The notes under the pieces: generated by a model
Databases searched by the model: none
What the model was told of the DNA's origin: nothing
What the model saw: the letters and a program-made list of their open reading frames with translations, nothing else
Source: Homalodisca vitripennis
Lineage: Eukaryota > Arthropoda > Insecta > Hemiptera > Cicadellidae
Length of the DNA stretch: 64,000 nt
Direction: 5' to 3'
Assembly (NCBI RefSeq): GCF_021130785.1
Contig: NW_025777620.1
Coordinates: 62,001 to 126,000, forward strand
In this document: one piece after another, positions 29,354-41,088 of the stretch
How the letters are laid out: every line of letters begins with the position of its first letter
Numbering within the stretch: the first letter of the stretch is position 1
Made by a program: the position numbers and the translations under genes

Positions 29354-29612
29354 CAACGCGTGGTGTCTGCGCGGTGGCGGGACAGCGATGACATGCGTGG
29401 TGATTCGCGCGGCGCGGTTCTGACTACCCGTACACACACTCTTAGTTGCTCTCTAACAATTTTCTGTCCCAGATCCGGTCTCACACGGTTTTTCCCAGAA
29501 CCGGTCTCGGGTGCTTTGTCCCAGGAACGGCCATACTCACAATTGTGGTAAATAAACACTAGCGTGGTGTCTGCGCGGTGGCGGGACAGCGATGACATGA
29601 GCAGTATACTTT
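29354..29612. repeat. GC-rich spacer, variant ending in minisatellite
   Basis: Near copy of 1519-1785. No gene seen. Confidence 0.7.
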
Positions 29613-30089
29613 AGTAGTAATTTGACGTTCATAAACGTAATTTGACGTTTAGGTATAAACGTAATTTAACGGTCATAAACGTAATTTATCGTTCATAAAC
29701 TTAATTTGACGTTCATAAACGTAATTTGAGGTGCATAAACGTAATTTGACGTTCATAAACGTAATTAGACGTTCATAAACGTAATTTAACGTTCATAAAC
29801 GTAATTTAACGATCATAAACGTAATTCAACGTTCATAAACGTAATTTGACGTTCATAAACGTAATTTGACGTTTATATATAAACGTAATTTAACGTTCCT
29901 AAACGTAATTTGACGTTTAGGTATAAACGTAATATAACGTTCATAAACGTAATTCGACGTTAAGTATAAACGTAATTTAACGTTCATAAACGTAATTTGA
30001 CGTTAAGTATAAACGTAATTTAACGTTCATAAACGTAATTCGGCGTTAAGTATAAACGTAATTTAACGTTCATAAACGTAATTTGACGT
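29613..30089. repeat. 20-bp minisatellite array
   Basis: Interrupted at its terminal TTAA by the second MITE. Longer than the homologous stretch 1786-2062, so unit number changed after duplication. Confidence 0.9.
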
Positions 30090-30093
30090 TTAA

Positions 30094-30831
30094 CCCTTTG
30101 AACCGCAGACCAAAATATTGATGGTGGAAAAAACGTACCAAAATCATTTGACCTAAGAACTACCGAGAATCCCCGGAGCAGAAACAGCTGTTTTGCATAC
30201 TGTTTGTGTAAAAAAATTAATACTTTTCTATTTTTTATGCTATTGTTTTGTATTACACACCAAAATTTCCAGAATGAAATTGTATACACAGAAAAAGATT
30301 AGTCTGAAGTATAAAAAAATGTTTAACAGCATTAAAATAATTTTAAAATATATGTATATAGATTTTTAGGCAAAAAAATTTATTTTCAGATTTTTTAATT
30401 AAAAAATAAGAAATATTTTTACCATGGGCACCCAAATTTTATTTTTCTAAATTTAGTTTTGTGTATGTAAAAAAAATTATATTGATATCTCTAAAAATAA
30501 ACTTTTTTTAATTTTTATATAAAAGTATGCGACTTGTAAAAACCTCTAGGCGTACAACACAAAAATCACTGATATTACCTAAATAAATAAATTAGTAAAT
30601 AAATAATTAAAAAAATTAGTATTTTAATAAAATACATATAAACATGTATTAATACTCATAAAATAAGTATTTTACGATTTCAAATAAATATGTATTAAAC
30701 GCATATACCATGGCGACAATATTACGTCGCCCGGGGATTCTCGCAACTTCATTGGCGACGATACATCGTCGCCGCGGGGATCTTCTCATATTTTCTCGGC
30801 GACGATATTTCGTCGCCTGGGGTTCAAAGGG
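30094..30831. mobile_element. piggyBac-type non-autonomous element (MITE), copy 2
   Basis: Near-identical to 2069-2806. The left junction is a clean TTAA (30090-30093); the right duplication reads CTAA (30832-30835). It sits at the same place in the minisatellite as copy 1, so the two were probably duplicated with the surrounding DNA and not inserted twice. Confidence 0.82.
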
Positions 30832-30835
30832 CTAA

Positions 30836-31460
30836 GTATAAACGTAATTTAACGTTCATAAACGTAGTTCGACGTTCATAAACGTAACTCGACGTTCATA
30901 AACGTAATTTGACGTTTAAGTATAAACATAATTTGACGTTCATAAACGTAATTTGACGTTTAAGTATAAACGTAATTTAACGTTCATAAACGTAGTTCGA
31001 CGTTCATAAATGTAATTTGACGTTCATAAACGTAGTTTGACGTTCATAAACGTAATTCGACGTTCTTAAACGTAATTTGACGTTCATAAACGTTCTTTGA
31101 CGTTCATAAACGTAATTTGACGTTCATAAACGTAATTTGACGTGCATAAACGTAATTTGACGTTCATAAACGTAATTTGACGTTCATAAACGTAATTTGA
31201 CGTTTATAAACGTAATTCGACGTTCATAAACGTAATTTGACGTTCATAAACGTAATTTGACGTTCATAAACGTAATTTAACGTTCATAAACGTAATTTGA
31301 CGTTCATAAACGTAATTTGAGGTTCATAAACGTAATTTGACGTTCATAAACGTAATTTGACGTTTAAGTATAAACGTAATATAACGTTCATAAACGTAAT
31401 TTGACGTTCATAAACGTATTTTGACGTTCATCAAACGTAATTTGACGTTCCAGTGTAAAC
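30836..31460. repeat. 20-bp minisatellite array
   Basis: About 30 units, counterpart of 2811-3446. Ends in the GTGTAAACGTGACTTG leader. Confidence 0.9.
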
Positions 31461-31514
31461 GTGACTTGAAAAATTTGAAGAAAAACTCTGTATCTATTAC
31501 TATAAGTATACAAC

Positions 31515-32132
31515 ATGGCGAATAAACTAGATGCAAAAGAAGCAAGGCGACTTGAAAAAATTCAGAGTGTCTTGGCTGCAAAGTTCAAACGTGCTGAACA
31601 GGATGAATTAAAAAACTTCTCAAACAAAAATACTATATCATCAAATGCTAATGAGACGTCTGCCAATCGTAACATATCAATAACACATGATCGACCGCTC
31701 ACTGTTTCTAAAGCTAGAAAGTTGAATGAGTTAAACCGGAAATTACAAAGTGAGTTTGCCCAGACCCATTTTAAAGAGTTAGAAGTTGTTCGTGAAAATG
31801 AGAAAAAGTACGAACCAATCACCAGAGCCATTAGGGAACAACAACATAGAGAGTTGGAAACACAAAAGATACGTAGTCAAAACCGTATGAAACAGTTGGT
31901 AAGATTTCAACCTCAAGCATCAGATCGTCGAACGTTTGAGGATGTAGATTACCATGATGAGCCAGAAGTACAACCTCAAGAGCAATCGATGAAACAGTTG
32001 ATGGATTCTAAAGTAGTAACACTTGGTTCTCTAGGAGCCAGATACCTTCAAAAATCCAACGACAAACAGTTTGGTATTTGGTACGATGAAAATCTAGAGC
32101 AGCCGTGCCGATTGCTTGTATACTTACAGTAA
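31515..32132 (+). CDS. virion-associated protein, N-terminal part (205 aa, chimeric end), intact copy
   Basis: 205 codons from ATG, uninterrupted. The first ~115 residues are highly charged and helical (EARRLEK, SKARKLNEL.RKL), then an acidic patch (EDVDYHDEPEVQ). Near residues 168-195 the pattern VTLGSLGARYL...FGIWYDE resembles the block that precedes MIGD and YKGTPGLYEL in the Polinton protein at 17476-18733. That C-terminal domain is missing here. The last ~10 residues (CRLLVYLQ) are encoded by GC-spacer sequence, so the gene is cut and tailed by the spacer. A TATAAG motif lies ~20 bp before the ATG. Likely origin is a second Polinton or adintovirus-like genome; function unknown. Confidence 0.7.
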   Translation: MANKLDAKEARRLEKIQSVLAAKFKRAEQDELKNFSNKNTISSNANETSANRNISITHDRPLTVSKARKLNELNRKLQSEFAQTHFKELEVVRENEKKYEPITRAIREQQHRELETQKIRSQNRMKQLVRFQPQASDRRTFEDVDYHDEPEVQPQEQSMKQLMDSKVVTLGSLGARYLQKSNDKQFGIWYDENLEQPCRLLVYLQ

Positions 32133-32477
32133 CAACGCGTGGTGTCTGCGCGGTGGCGGGACAGCGATGACATGCGTGGTGATTCGCGCGGCGTGGTTCT
32201 GACTACCCGTACTCACACTCTTAGTCGCTCTCTAACAATTTTCTGTCCCAGATTCGGTCTCACACGGTTTGTCCCAGAACCGGTCTCGGGTGCTTTGTCC
32301 CAGGAACGGCCAAAGTATACTACTGACATGCGTGGTGATTCGCGCGGCGCGGTTCTAACTACCCGTACTCACACTCTTAGTCGCTCTCTAACAATTTTCT
32401 GTCCCAGATTCAGTCTCACACGGTTTATCCCAGAACCGGTCTCGGGTGCTTTGTCCCAGGAACGGCCAAAGTATACT
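32133..32477. repeat. GC-rich arm leading into satellite
   Basis: Two tandem subunits as at 4129-4477. Inverted relative to the start of 36216. Confidence 0.78.
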
Positions 32478-35400
32478 ACTAACGCCTTCTACCAAATCTC
32501 AGCAATCTAATAGTAACACACTATAGTAAATGGAAATCAAAAGATATCGAAACTAACAAAACATTAAATGGTTTCCTAAGAAACGTAAATTATTCTTTGG
32601 AAAATAATTTTATTCAGTTTTAGCCACATTGTACGATTTCTGATATATTGAACGCCTAATTCGAAATCTCAGTAAACTAATAGTAACGCAGTATTATTAT
32701 GCAAATCAAAAGATAACGAAACTAACAAAACATTATGTGGTTTCCTAGGAAACGTAAATTATTCTTTGGAAAATTATTTTATTCAGTTTTAGTCACATTG
32801 TACTCTTTCTGATATATTAAACGCCTTCTACTAAATCTCAGCAAAATAATAGTAACACACAACAGTTAATACAAATCAAAAGATATCGAAACTAAAAAAA
32901 CATTAAATGGTTTCCTAAGAAACGTAAATTATTCTTTGGAAAATTATTTTATTCAGTTTTAGTTACATTGTACTATTTAATATACATTAAACGCTATCTA
33001 CTAAATCTTAGCAATCTAATAGTAACACACCAAATTGAATACAAATTAAAAGATATTGAATCTAACAAAACATTAAGTGGTTTCTTAGGAAACGTAAATT
33101 ATTTTTGGAAAATATTTTATTTAGTTTTAGTCACATTGTACTATTTATGTCATATTAAAAGCCTTCTACTAAATCTCAGCTTCCTAATAGTAACACACTA
33201 TTGTTAATATAAATCAAAAGATATCGAAACTAACAAAACATTAAATGGTTTCCTAAGAAACATAATTATTCTTTGGAAAATAATTTTATTCAGTTTTAGC
33301 TACATTGTACGATTTCTGATATATTGAACGCCTAATTCTAAATCTCCGTATACTAATAGTAACACAGTATAATTATGCAAATCAAAAGATATCGAAACTA
33401 ACAAAACATTATGTCGCTTCCTAGGTACGTACATTATTCTTTGGAAAATTATTTTATTCAATTTTAGTCACATTGTACTATTTATTATACATTAAATGCC
33501 ATCTACTAAATCTCAGCAATCTAATAGTAACACACAATATTGAATACAAATTAAAAGATATTGAAACTAACAAAACATTAAGTGATTTCCTAGGAAACGT
33601 AAATTATTTTTTTGGAAAAAAAGTTTTACTCAGCTTTAGTCACATTGTACTATTTATGATATAATAAACGCCTTCTACTAAATCTCAGCTACCTAATATT
33701 AACACACAATAGTTAATACAAATCAAAAGTTATCGAAACTAACAAAACATTAAGTGGTTTCCCAGGAAACGTAAATTATTTTTTGGAAAATTCATTTATT
33801 CAGTTTTAAACACATTGTACTATTTATTATACATTAAACGCTATCTACTAAATCTCAGCAATCTAATAGTAACACGTTATATTGAATACAAATTAAAAGA
33901 TATTGAAACTAACAAAACATTAAGTGGTTTCCTAGAAAACGTAAATTATTTTTTGTAAAATAATTTTACTCGGCTTTAGTCACATTGTACTATTTATAAT
34001 ATATTAAACGTCTTCTACTAAATCTCAGCTAATTAATAGTAACACACAATAGTTAATACAAATCAAAAGATATCGAAACTAACAAAACATTAAGTGGTTT
34101 CCTAGGATATGTAAATTAATTTTTGGAAAATTATTTTATTCAGTTTTAGCCACATTGTACTATTTATGTTATAAGAAACGCCTTCTACTAAATCTCAGCT
34201 TCCTATTTGTAACACACTATTGTTAATACAAATCAAAAGATATCGAAACTAACAAAACATTAAGTGGTTTCCTAGGAAACGTAAATTATTCTTTGGAAAA
34301 TTATTTTATTCAGTTTTTGTCACATTGTACTATGTATTATACATTAAACGCCATCTACTAAATCTCAGCAATCTAATAGTAACACACTATATTAAATACA
34401 AATTAAAAGATATTGAAACTAACAAAACATTAAGTGGTTACCTAGGAAACGTAAATTATTTGTTGGAAAATAATTTTACTCAGCTTTAGTCACATTGTAC
34501 TATTTATAATATATTAAACGTCTTCTACTAAATCTCAGCTAATTAATAGTAACACACAATAGTTAATACAAATCAAAAGATATCGAAACTAACAAACATT
34601 AAGTGGTTTCCTAGGAAACGTAAATTATTCTTTGGAAAATTATTTTATTCAGTTTTAGTCACATTGTACTATTTATTATACATTAAACGCCATCTACTAA
34701 AATCAGCAAACTAATAGAAACACACTATTGTTAATACAAATCAAATGATATCGGAACTAACAAAACATTATGTGGTTTCCTAGGAAATGTAAATTATTCT
34801 TTGGAAAATTATTTTCTTCCGTTTTAGCCACATTGTACTATTTATGTTATAAGAAACGCCTTCTACTAAATCTCAGCTTCCTAATAGTAACACACTATAT
34901 TAATTACAAATTAAAAGATTTTGAAACTAACAAAACATTAAATGGTTTCCTAGGAAACGTAAATTATTTTTTGGAAAATAATTTTACTCAGCTTTAGTCA
35001 CATTGTACTATTTATAATATATTAAACGTCTTCTACTAAATTTCAGCTAATTAATAGTAACACACAATAGTTAATACAAATCAAAAGATATCGAAACTAA
35101 CAAACATTAAGTGGTTTCCTAGGAAACGTAAATTATTCTTTGGAAAATTATTTTATTCAGTTTTAGTCACATTGTACTATTTATTATACATTTAACGCCA
35201 TCTACTAAATCTCAGCAATCTAATAGTAACACGCTATATTGAATACAAATTAAAAGTTATCGAAACAAACAAAACAATAAGCAGTTTCCTAAGAAATGTA
35301 AATTATTCTTTGGAAAATTATTTTATTTCAGTTTTAGCCACATTGTACTATTTATGTTATAAGAAACGCCTTCTACTAAATCTCAGCTTCCTAATAGTAA

Positions 35401-36215
35401 CACACTATTGTTAATACTAATCAAAAGATATCGAATATAAGAAAACATTAAGTGGTTTCCTAGGAAACGTAAAATATTATTTAGAAAATTGTTTTATTAC
35501 GTTTTAGTCACATTGTACAATTTATGCTATATTAAATGCCTAATTCTAAATCTCAGTAAACTAATAGTAACGCAGTATAATTATGCAAATCAAAAGATAT
35601 CGAAACTAACAAAACATTGAGTTGTTACCTAGTAAACGTAAATTATTCTTTGGAAAATTATTTTATTCAGTTTTAGTCTCATTGTACTATTTATGATATA
35701 TTAAACGCCTTCTACAAAAATCAGCAAACTAATAGTAACACACTATAGTTAATACAATTCAAAAGATATCGAAACTAACAAAACATTATGTGGTTTCCTA
35801 GGAAACGTTAATTATTCATCGGAAAATTATTTTATTCAGTTTTAGACACATTGTACTATTTATGATATATGAAACGCCTAATTCTAAATCTCAGTAAACT
35901 AATAGTAACGCAGTTTAGTTATGCAAATCAAAAGATATCGAAACTAACAAAACATTAATTGGTTTCCTAGGAAACGTAAATTATACTTTGGAAAATTATT
36001 TTATTCAGTTTTAGTCACATTGTACTATTTATGATATTTTAAACGTCTTCTACTAAATCCCAGCTAACTAATAGTAACACACAATAGTTAATACAAATCA
36101 AAAGATATCGAAACTAACAAAATATTAAGTGGTTTCCTAGGAAACGTAAATTATACTTTGGAAAATTATTTTATTCAGTTTTAGTCACATTGTACTATTT
36201 ATTATATATTAAACG
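32478..36215. repeat. ~170-bp satellite block (about 22 units)
   Basis: The cleanest complete block in the window, with no insertion. Groups of units recur in order (for example TAATTAATAG units near 34025, 34545 and 35045), which indicates higher-order duplication of ~0.5 kb. Many units hold GTTTCCTAGGAAAC. No gene seen. Confidence 0.92.
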
Positions 36216-36806
36216 CCAGTAGTATACTTTGGCCGTTCCTGGGACAAAGCACCCGAGACCGGTTCTGGGACAAACCGTGTAAGACCGAATCTGGGACAGA
36301 AAATTGTTAGAGAGCGACTAAGAGTGTGAGTACGGGTAGTCAAAACCGCGCCGCGCGAATCACCACGCATGTCATCGCTGTCCCGCCACCACGCAGACAC
36401 CACGGGTTGTTACTGTAAGTAAGTATACAAGCAATCGGCACGCGCCTCGTCATCGCCGCGACGCGCGACTGATGAACCGTCACCGCCAAGCAATTGGCAC
36501 ACGCCTCGTCAGCACCGCGCCGCGCGAGTGCTGAACCGTCACCAGCACCGCGCTGGAGGCGTGTGCCAATTGCTTGGCGGTGACGGTTCAGCAGTCGCGC
36601 GGCGCGGCGATGACGAGGCGCGTGCCGATTGCTTGTATACTTACAGTAACAACGCGTGGTGTCTGCGCGGTGGCGGGACAGCGATGACATGCGTGGTGAT
36701 TCGCGCGGCGTGGTTCTGACTACCCGTACTCACACTCTTATTCGCTCTCTAACAATTTTCTGTCCCAGATTCGGTCTCACACGGTTTGTCCCAGAACCGG
36801 TCTCGG
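36216..36806. repeat. ~560-bp GC-rich palindrome
   Basis: Arms at about 36249-36507 and 36556-36808 are reverse complements with few differences. The ~48-nt centre itself has TCAGCAC/GTGCTGA complementarity. The left edge meets satellite; the right edge meets the pPolB fragment at GGTCTCG|GGTG. Confidence 0.8.
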
Positions 36807-37493
36807 GTGAGCAAACCGAACTTTAAGAGTCGAACCATCTTTACAGAAAACCTAGTTGCTGTACATTTTAGTAAAAAAAAACTTTTGTTAAATAAACCTA
36901 TTTACGTAGGTATGAGTATTCTAGACATATCAAAGACACTGATGTATGATTTCCACTACAATGTAATGAAAGAGAAGTATGGATCTAATATAAAAATGGT
37001 GTACACCGATACCGATTCCCTGATATATGACATCAAAACTAAAAACTTCTACGAAGACATGAAACATATAATTGGATTATTTGATACAAGTGACTACCCC
37101 AACCCCAACCAATATGGGCTCCCCCACGTAAACAAAAAAGTTCTGGGTAAAATGAAAGATGAACTTAATGGTCGAATCATGCGAGAGTTTGTAGGACTAC
37201 GATCCAAGATGTATGCGAGCAATATAGAAGACAACCATTTCATAAAGAGGTCTAAGGGCGTGAAAAAAGCTGTAGTTGAAAATGAAATTACCTTTAGCAA
37301 CTATAAAGACTGTTTGTTTAGTAACATCGAGCACTACAAAACGATGAATACAATTCGGAGTCAAGCACACAATCTCTACAGCGTAGAACACCATAAAGTG
37401 GTACTTTCATCAAAGGACGACAAACGTTTCGTACTCGAAGACAATATCCGAACCCTAGCATGGGGTCATCATAGAATATGCGAAAACTGTTAA
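36807..37493 (+). CDS. pPolB C-terminal fragment (open, no native start)
   Basis: 229 codons homologous to the last third of protein-primed DNA polymerase B. It begins at SKPNFKSR, equivalent to SKPGFKNR in the Polinton polymerase, then NKPIYVGMSILDISK, palm motif C YTDTDS, and the thumb end (NIRTLAWGHHRICENC). Exonuclease motifs and palm motifs A and B are absent, so it cannot be a polymerase. The upstream frame runs into GC spacer without ATG; the first internal ATG is 36912. The stop is seven bases before the ATPase ATG. Open but probably non-functional. Confidence 0.85.
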   Translation: MSKPNFKSRTIFTENLVAVHFSKKKLLLNKPIYVGMSILDISKTLMYDFHYNVMKEKYGSNIKMVYTDTDSLIYDIKTKNFYEDMKHIIGLFDTSDYPNPNQYGLPHVNKKVLGKMKDELNGRIMREFVGLRSKMYASNIEDNHFIKRSKGVKKAVVENEITFSNYKDCLFSNIEHYKTMNTIRSQAHNLYSVEHHKVVLSSKDDKRFVLEDNIRTLAWGHHRICENC

Positions 37494-37500
37494 ATTGTAA

Positions 37501-38178
37501 ATGTATGTAAGAGAACATACTATGGAAATTCAAGTGTATTGCAGAGAGAAATTCGAAGACCAATTTTTACCTAGCCCGTTACGGTGTCTTATTGTAGGAC
37601 CGTCTGGGTGTGGTAAAACGAACTTGTTATTGAATTTCATTTACAACAAAGATGGAGTTCCGTTCAAGAATCTATACGTGTTTAGTCGTTCAATAGAACA
37701 ACCTGCATATGTAGATCTGCGTGAACAATACAGTAGATTAGAAAAAAACCTCAGAAGACACATTGCGTTTTTCTATTCTTCCTGTCAAGATCTCATTTCT
37801 ATCGATGACTGCAAACCAAACTCACTTGTGGTATTCGATGACTGCCTCCTAGAAGAGCAAACTAAAATCAAAGACTATTTCATTAGAGGACGTCATAAAG
37901 GGATTTCTTGTGTCTACCTGAGTCAGAGCTATGGTCGGGTTGATATGCAGGTCATACGAAACAATGTTAATCTGTTGTGTCTGTTTACAATGAACAAGTA
38001 CTATACAAAGAGAGTGTTCCAGGACTTTGTAGGTTCTGACATGACTTTCAACCAATTTGAGGCTCTCTGTTTTGAGTGCTGGAAAACACCTCATGGATTC
38101 ATATCTATTAATACTACAGCTAAACCACAAAAAAGGAAATATATGTGCAATTTAAAAAGGAAACTATGTGTTGAATAA
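37501..38178 (+). CDS. packaging ATPase of the second virus-like lineage, intact copy
   Basis: 225 codons. Walker A is GPSGCGKT (near residue 34), Walker B is SLVVFDDC (near residue 108), and a CVYLSQSY segment is in the sensor position. The FtsK/HerA or A32-like family is the same as the Polinton ATPase at 18781, but the sequence is well diverged (FKNLYVFSRS versus FENIYIFSKS). Length is normal and no key residue is missing. This protein is identical in the copies at 39964, 46626 and 53032. It stands directly behind the polymerase fragment on the same strand, an order unlike the complete Polinton here. Expression is unknown. Confidence 0.9.
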   Translation: MYVREHTMEIQVYCREKFEDQFLPSPLRCLIVGPSGCGKTNLLLNFIYNKDGVPFKNLYVFSRSIEQPAYVDLREQYSRLEKNLRRHIAFFYSSCQDLISIDDCKPNSLVVFDDCLLEEQTKIKDYFIRGRHKGISCVYLSQSYGRVDMQVIRNNVNLLCLFTMNKYYTKRVFQDFVGSDMTFNQFEALCFECWKTPHGFISINTTAKPQKRKYMCNLKRKLCVE

Positions 38179-38199
38179 TACTTCGTTGTAAAACGTACC

Positions 38200-38433
38200 A
38201 GTATAAACGTAATTTGACGTTTAAGTATAAACGTAATTTGACGTTTAAGTATAAACGTAATTTGACGTTTAAGTATAAACGTAATTTGACGTTTAAGTAT
38301 AAACGTAATTTGACGTTTAAGTATAAACGTAATTTGACGTTTAAGTATAAACGTAATTTGACGTTCATAAACGTAATTTGACGTTCAAGTATAAACGTAA
38401 TTTGACGTTCATAAACGTAATTTGACGTTCCAG
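38200..38433. repeat. minisatellite array, mainly 24-bp units
   Basis: About seven 24-bp units and then a few 20-bp units, between the ATPase and the next 205-aa gene. Confidence 0.9.
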
Positions 38434-38494
38434 TGTAAACGTGACTTGAAAGATTTGAAGAAAAACTCTGTATCTATTACTATAAGTATACAAC

Positions 38495-39111
38495 ATGGCG
38501 AATAAACTAGATGCAAAAGAAGCAAGGCGACTTGAAAAATTCAGAGTGTCTTGGCTGCAAAGTTCAAACGTGCTGAACAGGATGAATTAAAAAACTTCTC
38601 AAACAAAAATACTATATCATCAAATGCTAATGAGACGTCTGCCAATCGTAACATATCAATAACACATGATCGACCGCTCACTGTATCTAAAGCTAGAAAG
38701 TTGGATGAGTTAAACCGGAAATTACAAAGTGAGTTTGCTCAGACCCATTTTAAAGAGTTAGAAGTTGTTCGTGAAAATGAGAAAAAGTACGAACCAATCA
38801 CCAGAGCCATTAGGGAACAACAACATAGAGAATTGGAAACACAAAAGATACGTAGTCAAAACCGTATGAAACAGTTGGTAAGATTTCAACCTCAAGCATC
38901 AGATCGTCGAACGTTTGAGGATGTAGATTACGATGATGAGCCAGAAGTGCAACCTCAAGAGCAATCGATGAAACAGTTGATGGATTCTAAAGTAGTAACA
39001 CTTGGTTCTCTAGGAGCCCGATACCTTCCAAAATCCAACGACAAACAGTTTGGTATTTGGTACGATGAAAATCTAGAGCAGCCGTGCCGATTGCTTGTAT
39101 ACTTACAGTAA
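38495..39111 (+). pseudogene. virion-associated protein copy 3, one-base deletion
   Basis: 617 bp instead of 618: five A instead of six in GAAAAATTCAG near 38536 shift the frame after codon ~14. The remainder is open and matches the intact copies (with DYDDEP). The copy at 54260 has the same deletion. Confidence 0.85.
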
Positions 39112-39268
39112 CAACGCGTGGTGTCTGCGCGGTGGCGGGACAGCGATGACATGCGTGGTGATTCGCGCGGCGCGGTTCTGACTACCCGTACTCACACTCT
39201 TAGTCGCTCTCTAACAATTTTCTGTCCCAGATTCGGTCTCACACGGTTTGTCCCAGAACCGGTCTCGG
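39112..39268. repeat. minimal GC-rich spacer (no satellite, no palindrome)
   Basis: Only ~157 bp join the 205-aa gene directly to the next pPolB fragment, by one forward arm from CAACGCGTGGTGTC to GGTCTCG. This is the simplest unit junction in the window. Confidence 0.8.
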
Positions 39269-39956
39269 GTGAGCAAACCGAACTTTAAGAGTCGAACCAT
39301 CTTTACAGAAAACCTAGTTGCTGTACATTTTAGTAAAAAAAAAACTTTTGTTAAATAAACCTATTTACGTAGGTATGAGTATTCTAGACATATCAAAGAC
39401 ACTGATGTATGATTTCCACTACAATGTAATGAAAGAGAAGTATGGATCTAATATAAAAATGGTGTACACCGATACCGATTCCCTGATATATGACATCAAA
39501 ACTAAAAACTTCTACGAAGACATGAAACATATAATTGGATTATTTGATACAAGTGACTACCCCAACCCCAACCAATATGGGCTCCCCCACGTAAACAAAA
39601 AAGTTCTGGGTAAAATGAAAGATGAACTTAATGGTCGAATCATGCGAGAGTTTGTAGGACTACGATCCAAGATGTATGCGAGCAATATAGAAGACAACCA
39701 TTTCATAAAGAGGTCTAAGGGCGTGAAAAAAGCTGTAGTTGAAAATGAAATTACCTTTAGCAACTATAAAGACTGTTTGTTTAGTAACATCGAGCACTAC
39801 AAAACGATGAATACAATTCGGAGTCAAGCACACAATCTCTACAGCGTAGAACACCATAAAGTGGTACTTTCATCAAAGGACGACAAACGTTTCGTACTCG
39901 AAGACAATATCCGAACCCTAGCATGGGGTCATCATAGAATATGCGAAAACTGTTAA
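39269..39956 (+). pseudogene. pPolB C-terminal fragment, copy 3 (one extra A)
   Basis: Ten A instead of nine near 39336-39345 shift the frame at codon ~25. The downstream part, including YTDTDS, is open and identical to copy 2. Confidence 0.85.
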
Positions 39957-39963
39957 ATTGTAA

Positions 39964-40641
39964 ATGTATGTAAGAGAACATACTATGGAAATTCAAGTGT
40001 ATTGCAGAGAGAAATTCGAAGACCAATTTTTACCTAGCCCGTTACGGTGTCTTATTGTAGGACCGTCTGGGTGTGGTAAAACGAACTTGTTATTGAATTT
40101 CATTTACAACAAAGATGGAGTTCCGTTCAAGAATCTATACGTGTTTAGTCGTTCAATAGAACAACCTGCATATGTAGATCTGCGTGAACAATACAGTAGA
40201 TTAGAAAAAAACCTCAGAAGACACATTGCGTTTTTCTATTCTTCCTGTCAAGATCTCATTTCTATCGATGACTGCAAACCAAACTCACTTGTGGTATTCG
40301 ATGACTGCCTCCTAGAAGAGCAAACTAAAATCAAAGACTATTTCATTAGAGGACGTCATAAAGGGATTTCTTGTGTCTACCTGAGTCAGAGCTATGGTCG
40401 GGTTGATATGCAGGTCATACGAAACAATGTTAATCTGTTGTGTCTGTTTACAATGAACAAGTACTATACAAAGAGAGTGTTCCAGGACTTTGTAGGTTCT
40501 GACATGACTTTCAACCAATTTGAGGCTCTCTGTTTTGAGTGCTGGAAAACACCTCATGGATTCATATCTATTAATACTACAGCTAAACCACAAAAAAGGA
40601 AATATATGTGCAATTTAAAAAGGAAACTATGTGTTGAATAA
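39964..40641 (+). CDS. packaging ATPase, intact copy
   Basis: Protein identical to 37501-38178, with both Walker motifs. It lies in the unit without satellite. Confidence 0.9.
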   Translation: MYVREHTMEIQVYCREKFEDQFLPSPLRCLIVGPSGCGKTNLLLNFIYNKDGVPFKNLYVFSRSIEQPAYVDLREQYSRLEKNLRRHIAFFYSSCQDLISIDDCKPNSLVVFDDCLLEEQTKIKDYFIRGRHKGISCVYLSQSYGRVDMQVIRNNVNLLCLFTMNKYYTKRVFQDFVGSDMTFNQFEALCFECWKTPHGFISINTTAKPQKRKYMCNLKRKLCVE

Positions 40642-40662
40642 TACTTCGTTGTAAAACGTACC

Positions 40663-41024
40663 AGTATAAACGTAATTTGACGTTTAAGTATAAACGTAAT
40701 TTGACGTTTAAGTATAAACGTAATTTGACGTTTAAGTATAAACGTAATTTGACGTTTAAGTATAAACGTAATTTGACGTTCATAAACGTAATTTGACGTT
40801 TAAGTATAAACGTAATTTAACGTTCATAAACGTAATTTGACGTTCATAAACGTAATTTGACGTTCATAAACGTAATTTGACGTTTAAGTATAAACGTAAT
40901 TTGACGTTTTAAAGTGATAAACGTAATTTGACGTTTAAGTATAAACGTAATTTAACGTTCATAAACGTAATTTGACGTTCAAGTATAAACGTAATTTGAC
41001 GTTCATAAACGTAATTTGACGTTC
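40663..41024. repeat. 20/24-bp minisatellite array
   Basis: Mixed 24- and 20-bp units, with one irregular unit (TTTTAAAGTGATAAACG near 40908). Confidence 0.9.
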
Positions 41025-41088
41025 CAGTGTAAACGTGACTTGAAAGATTTGAAGAAAAACTCTGTATCTATTACTATAAGTATACAAC

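Noticed and set aside
36528..36719. Helitron-type hairpin end in the GC palindrome
   Set aside because: No Rep/helicase gene, no TC...CTRR ends at a consistent A/T site; inverted arms fit a foldback or palindrome better.
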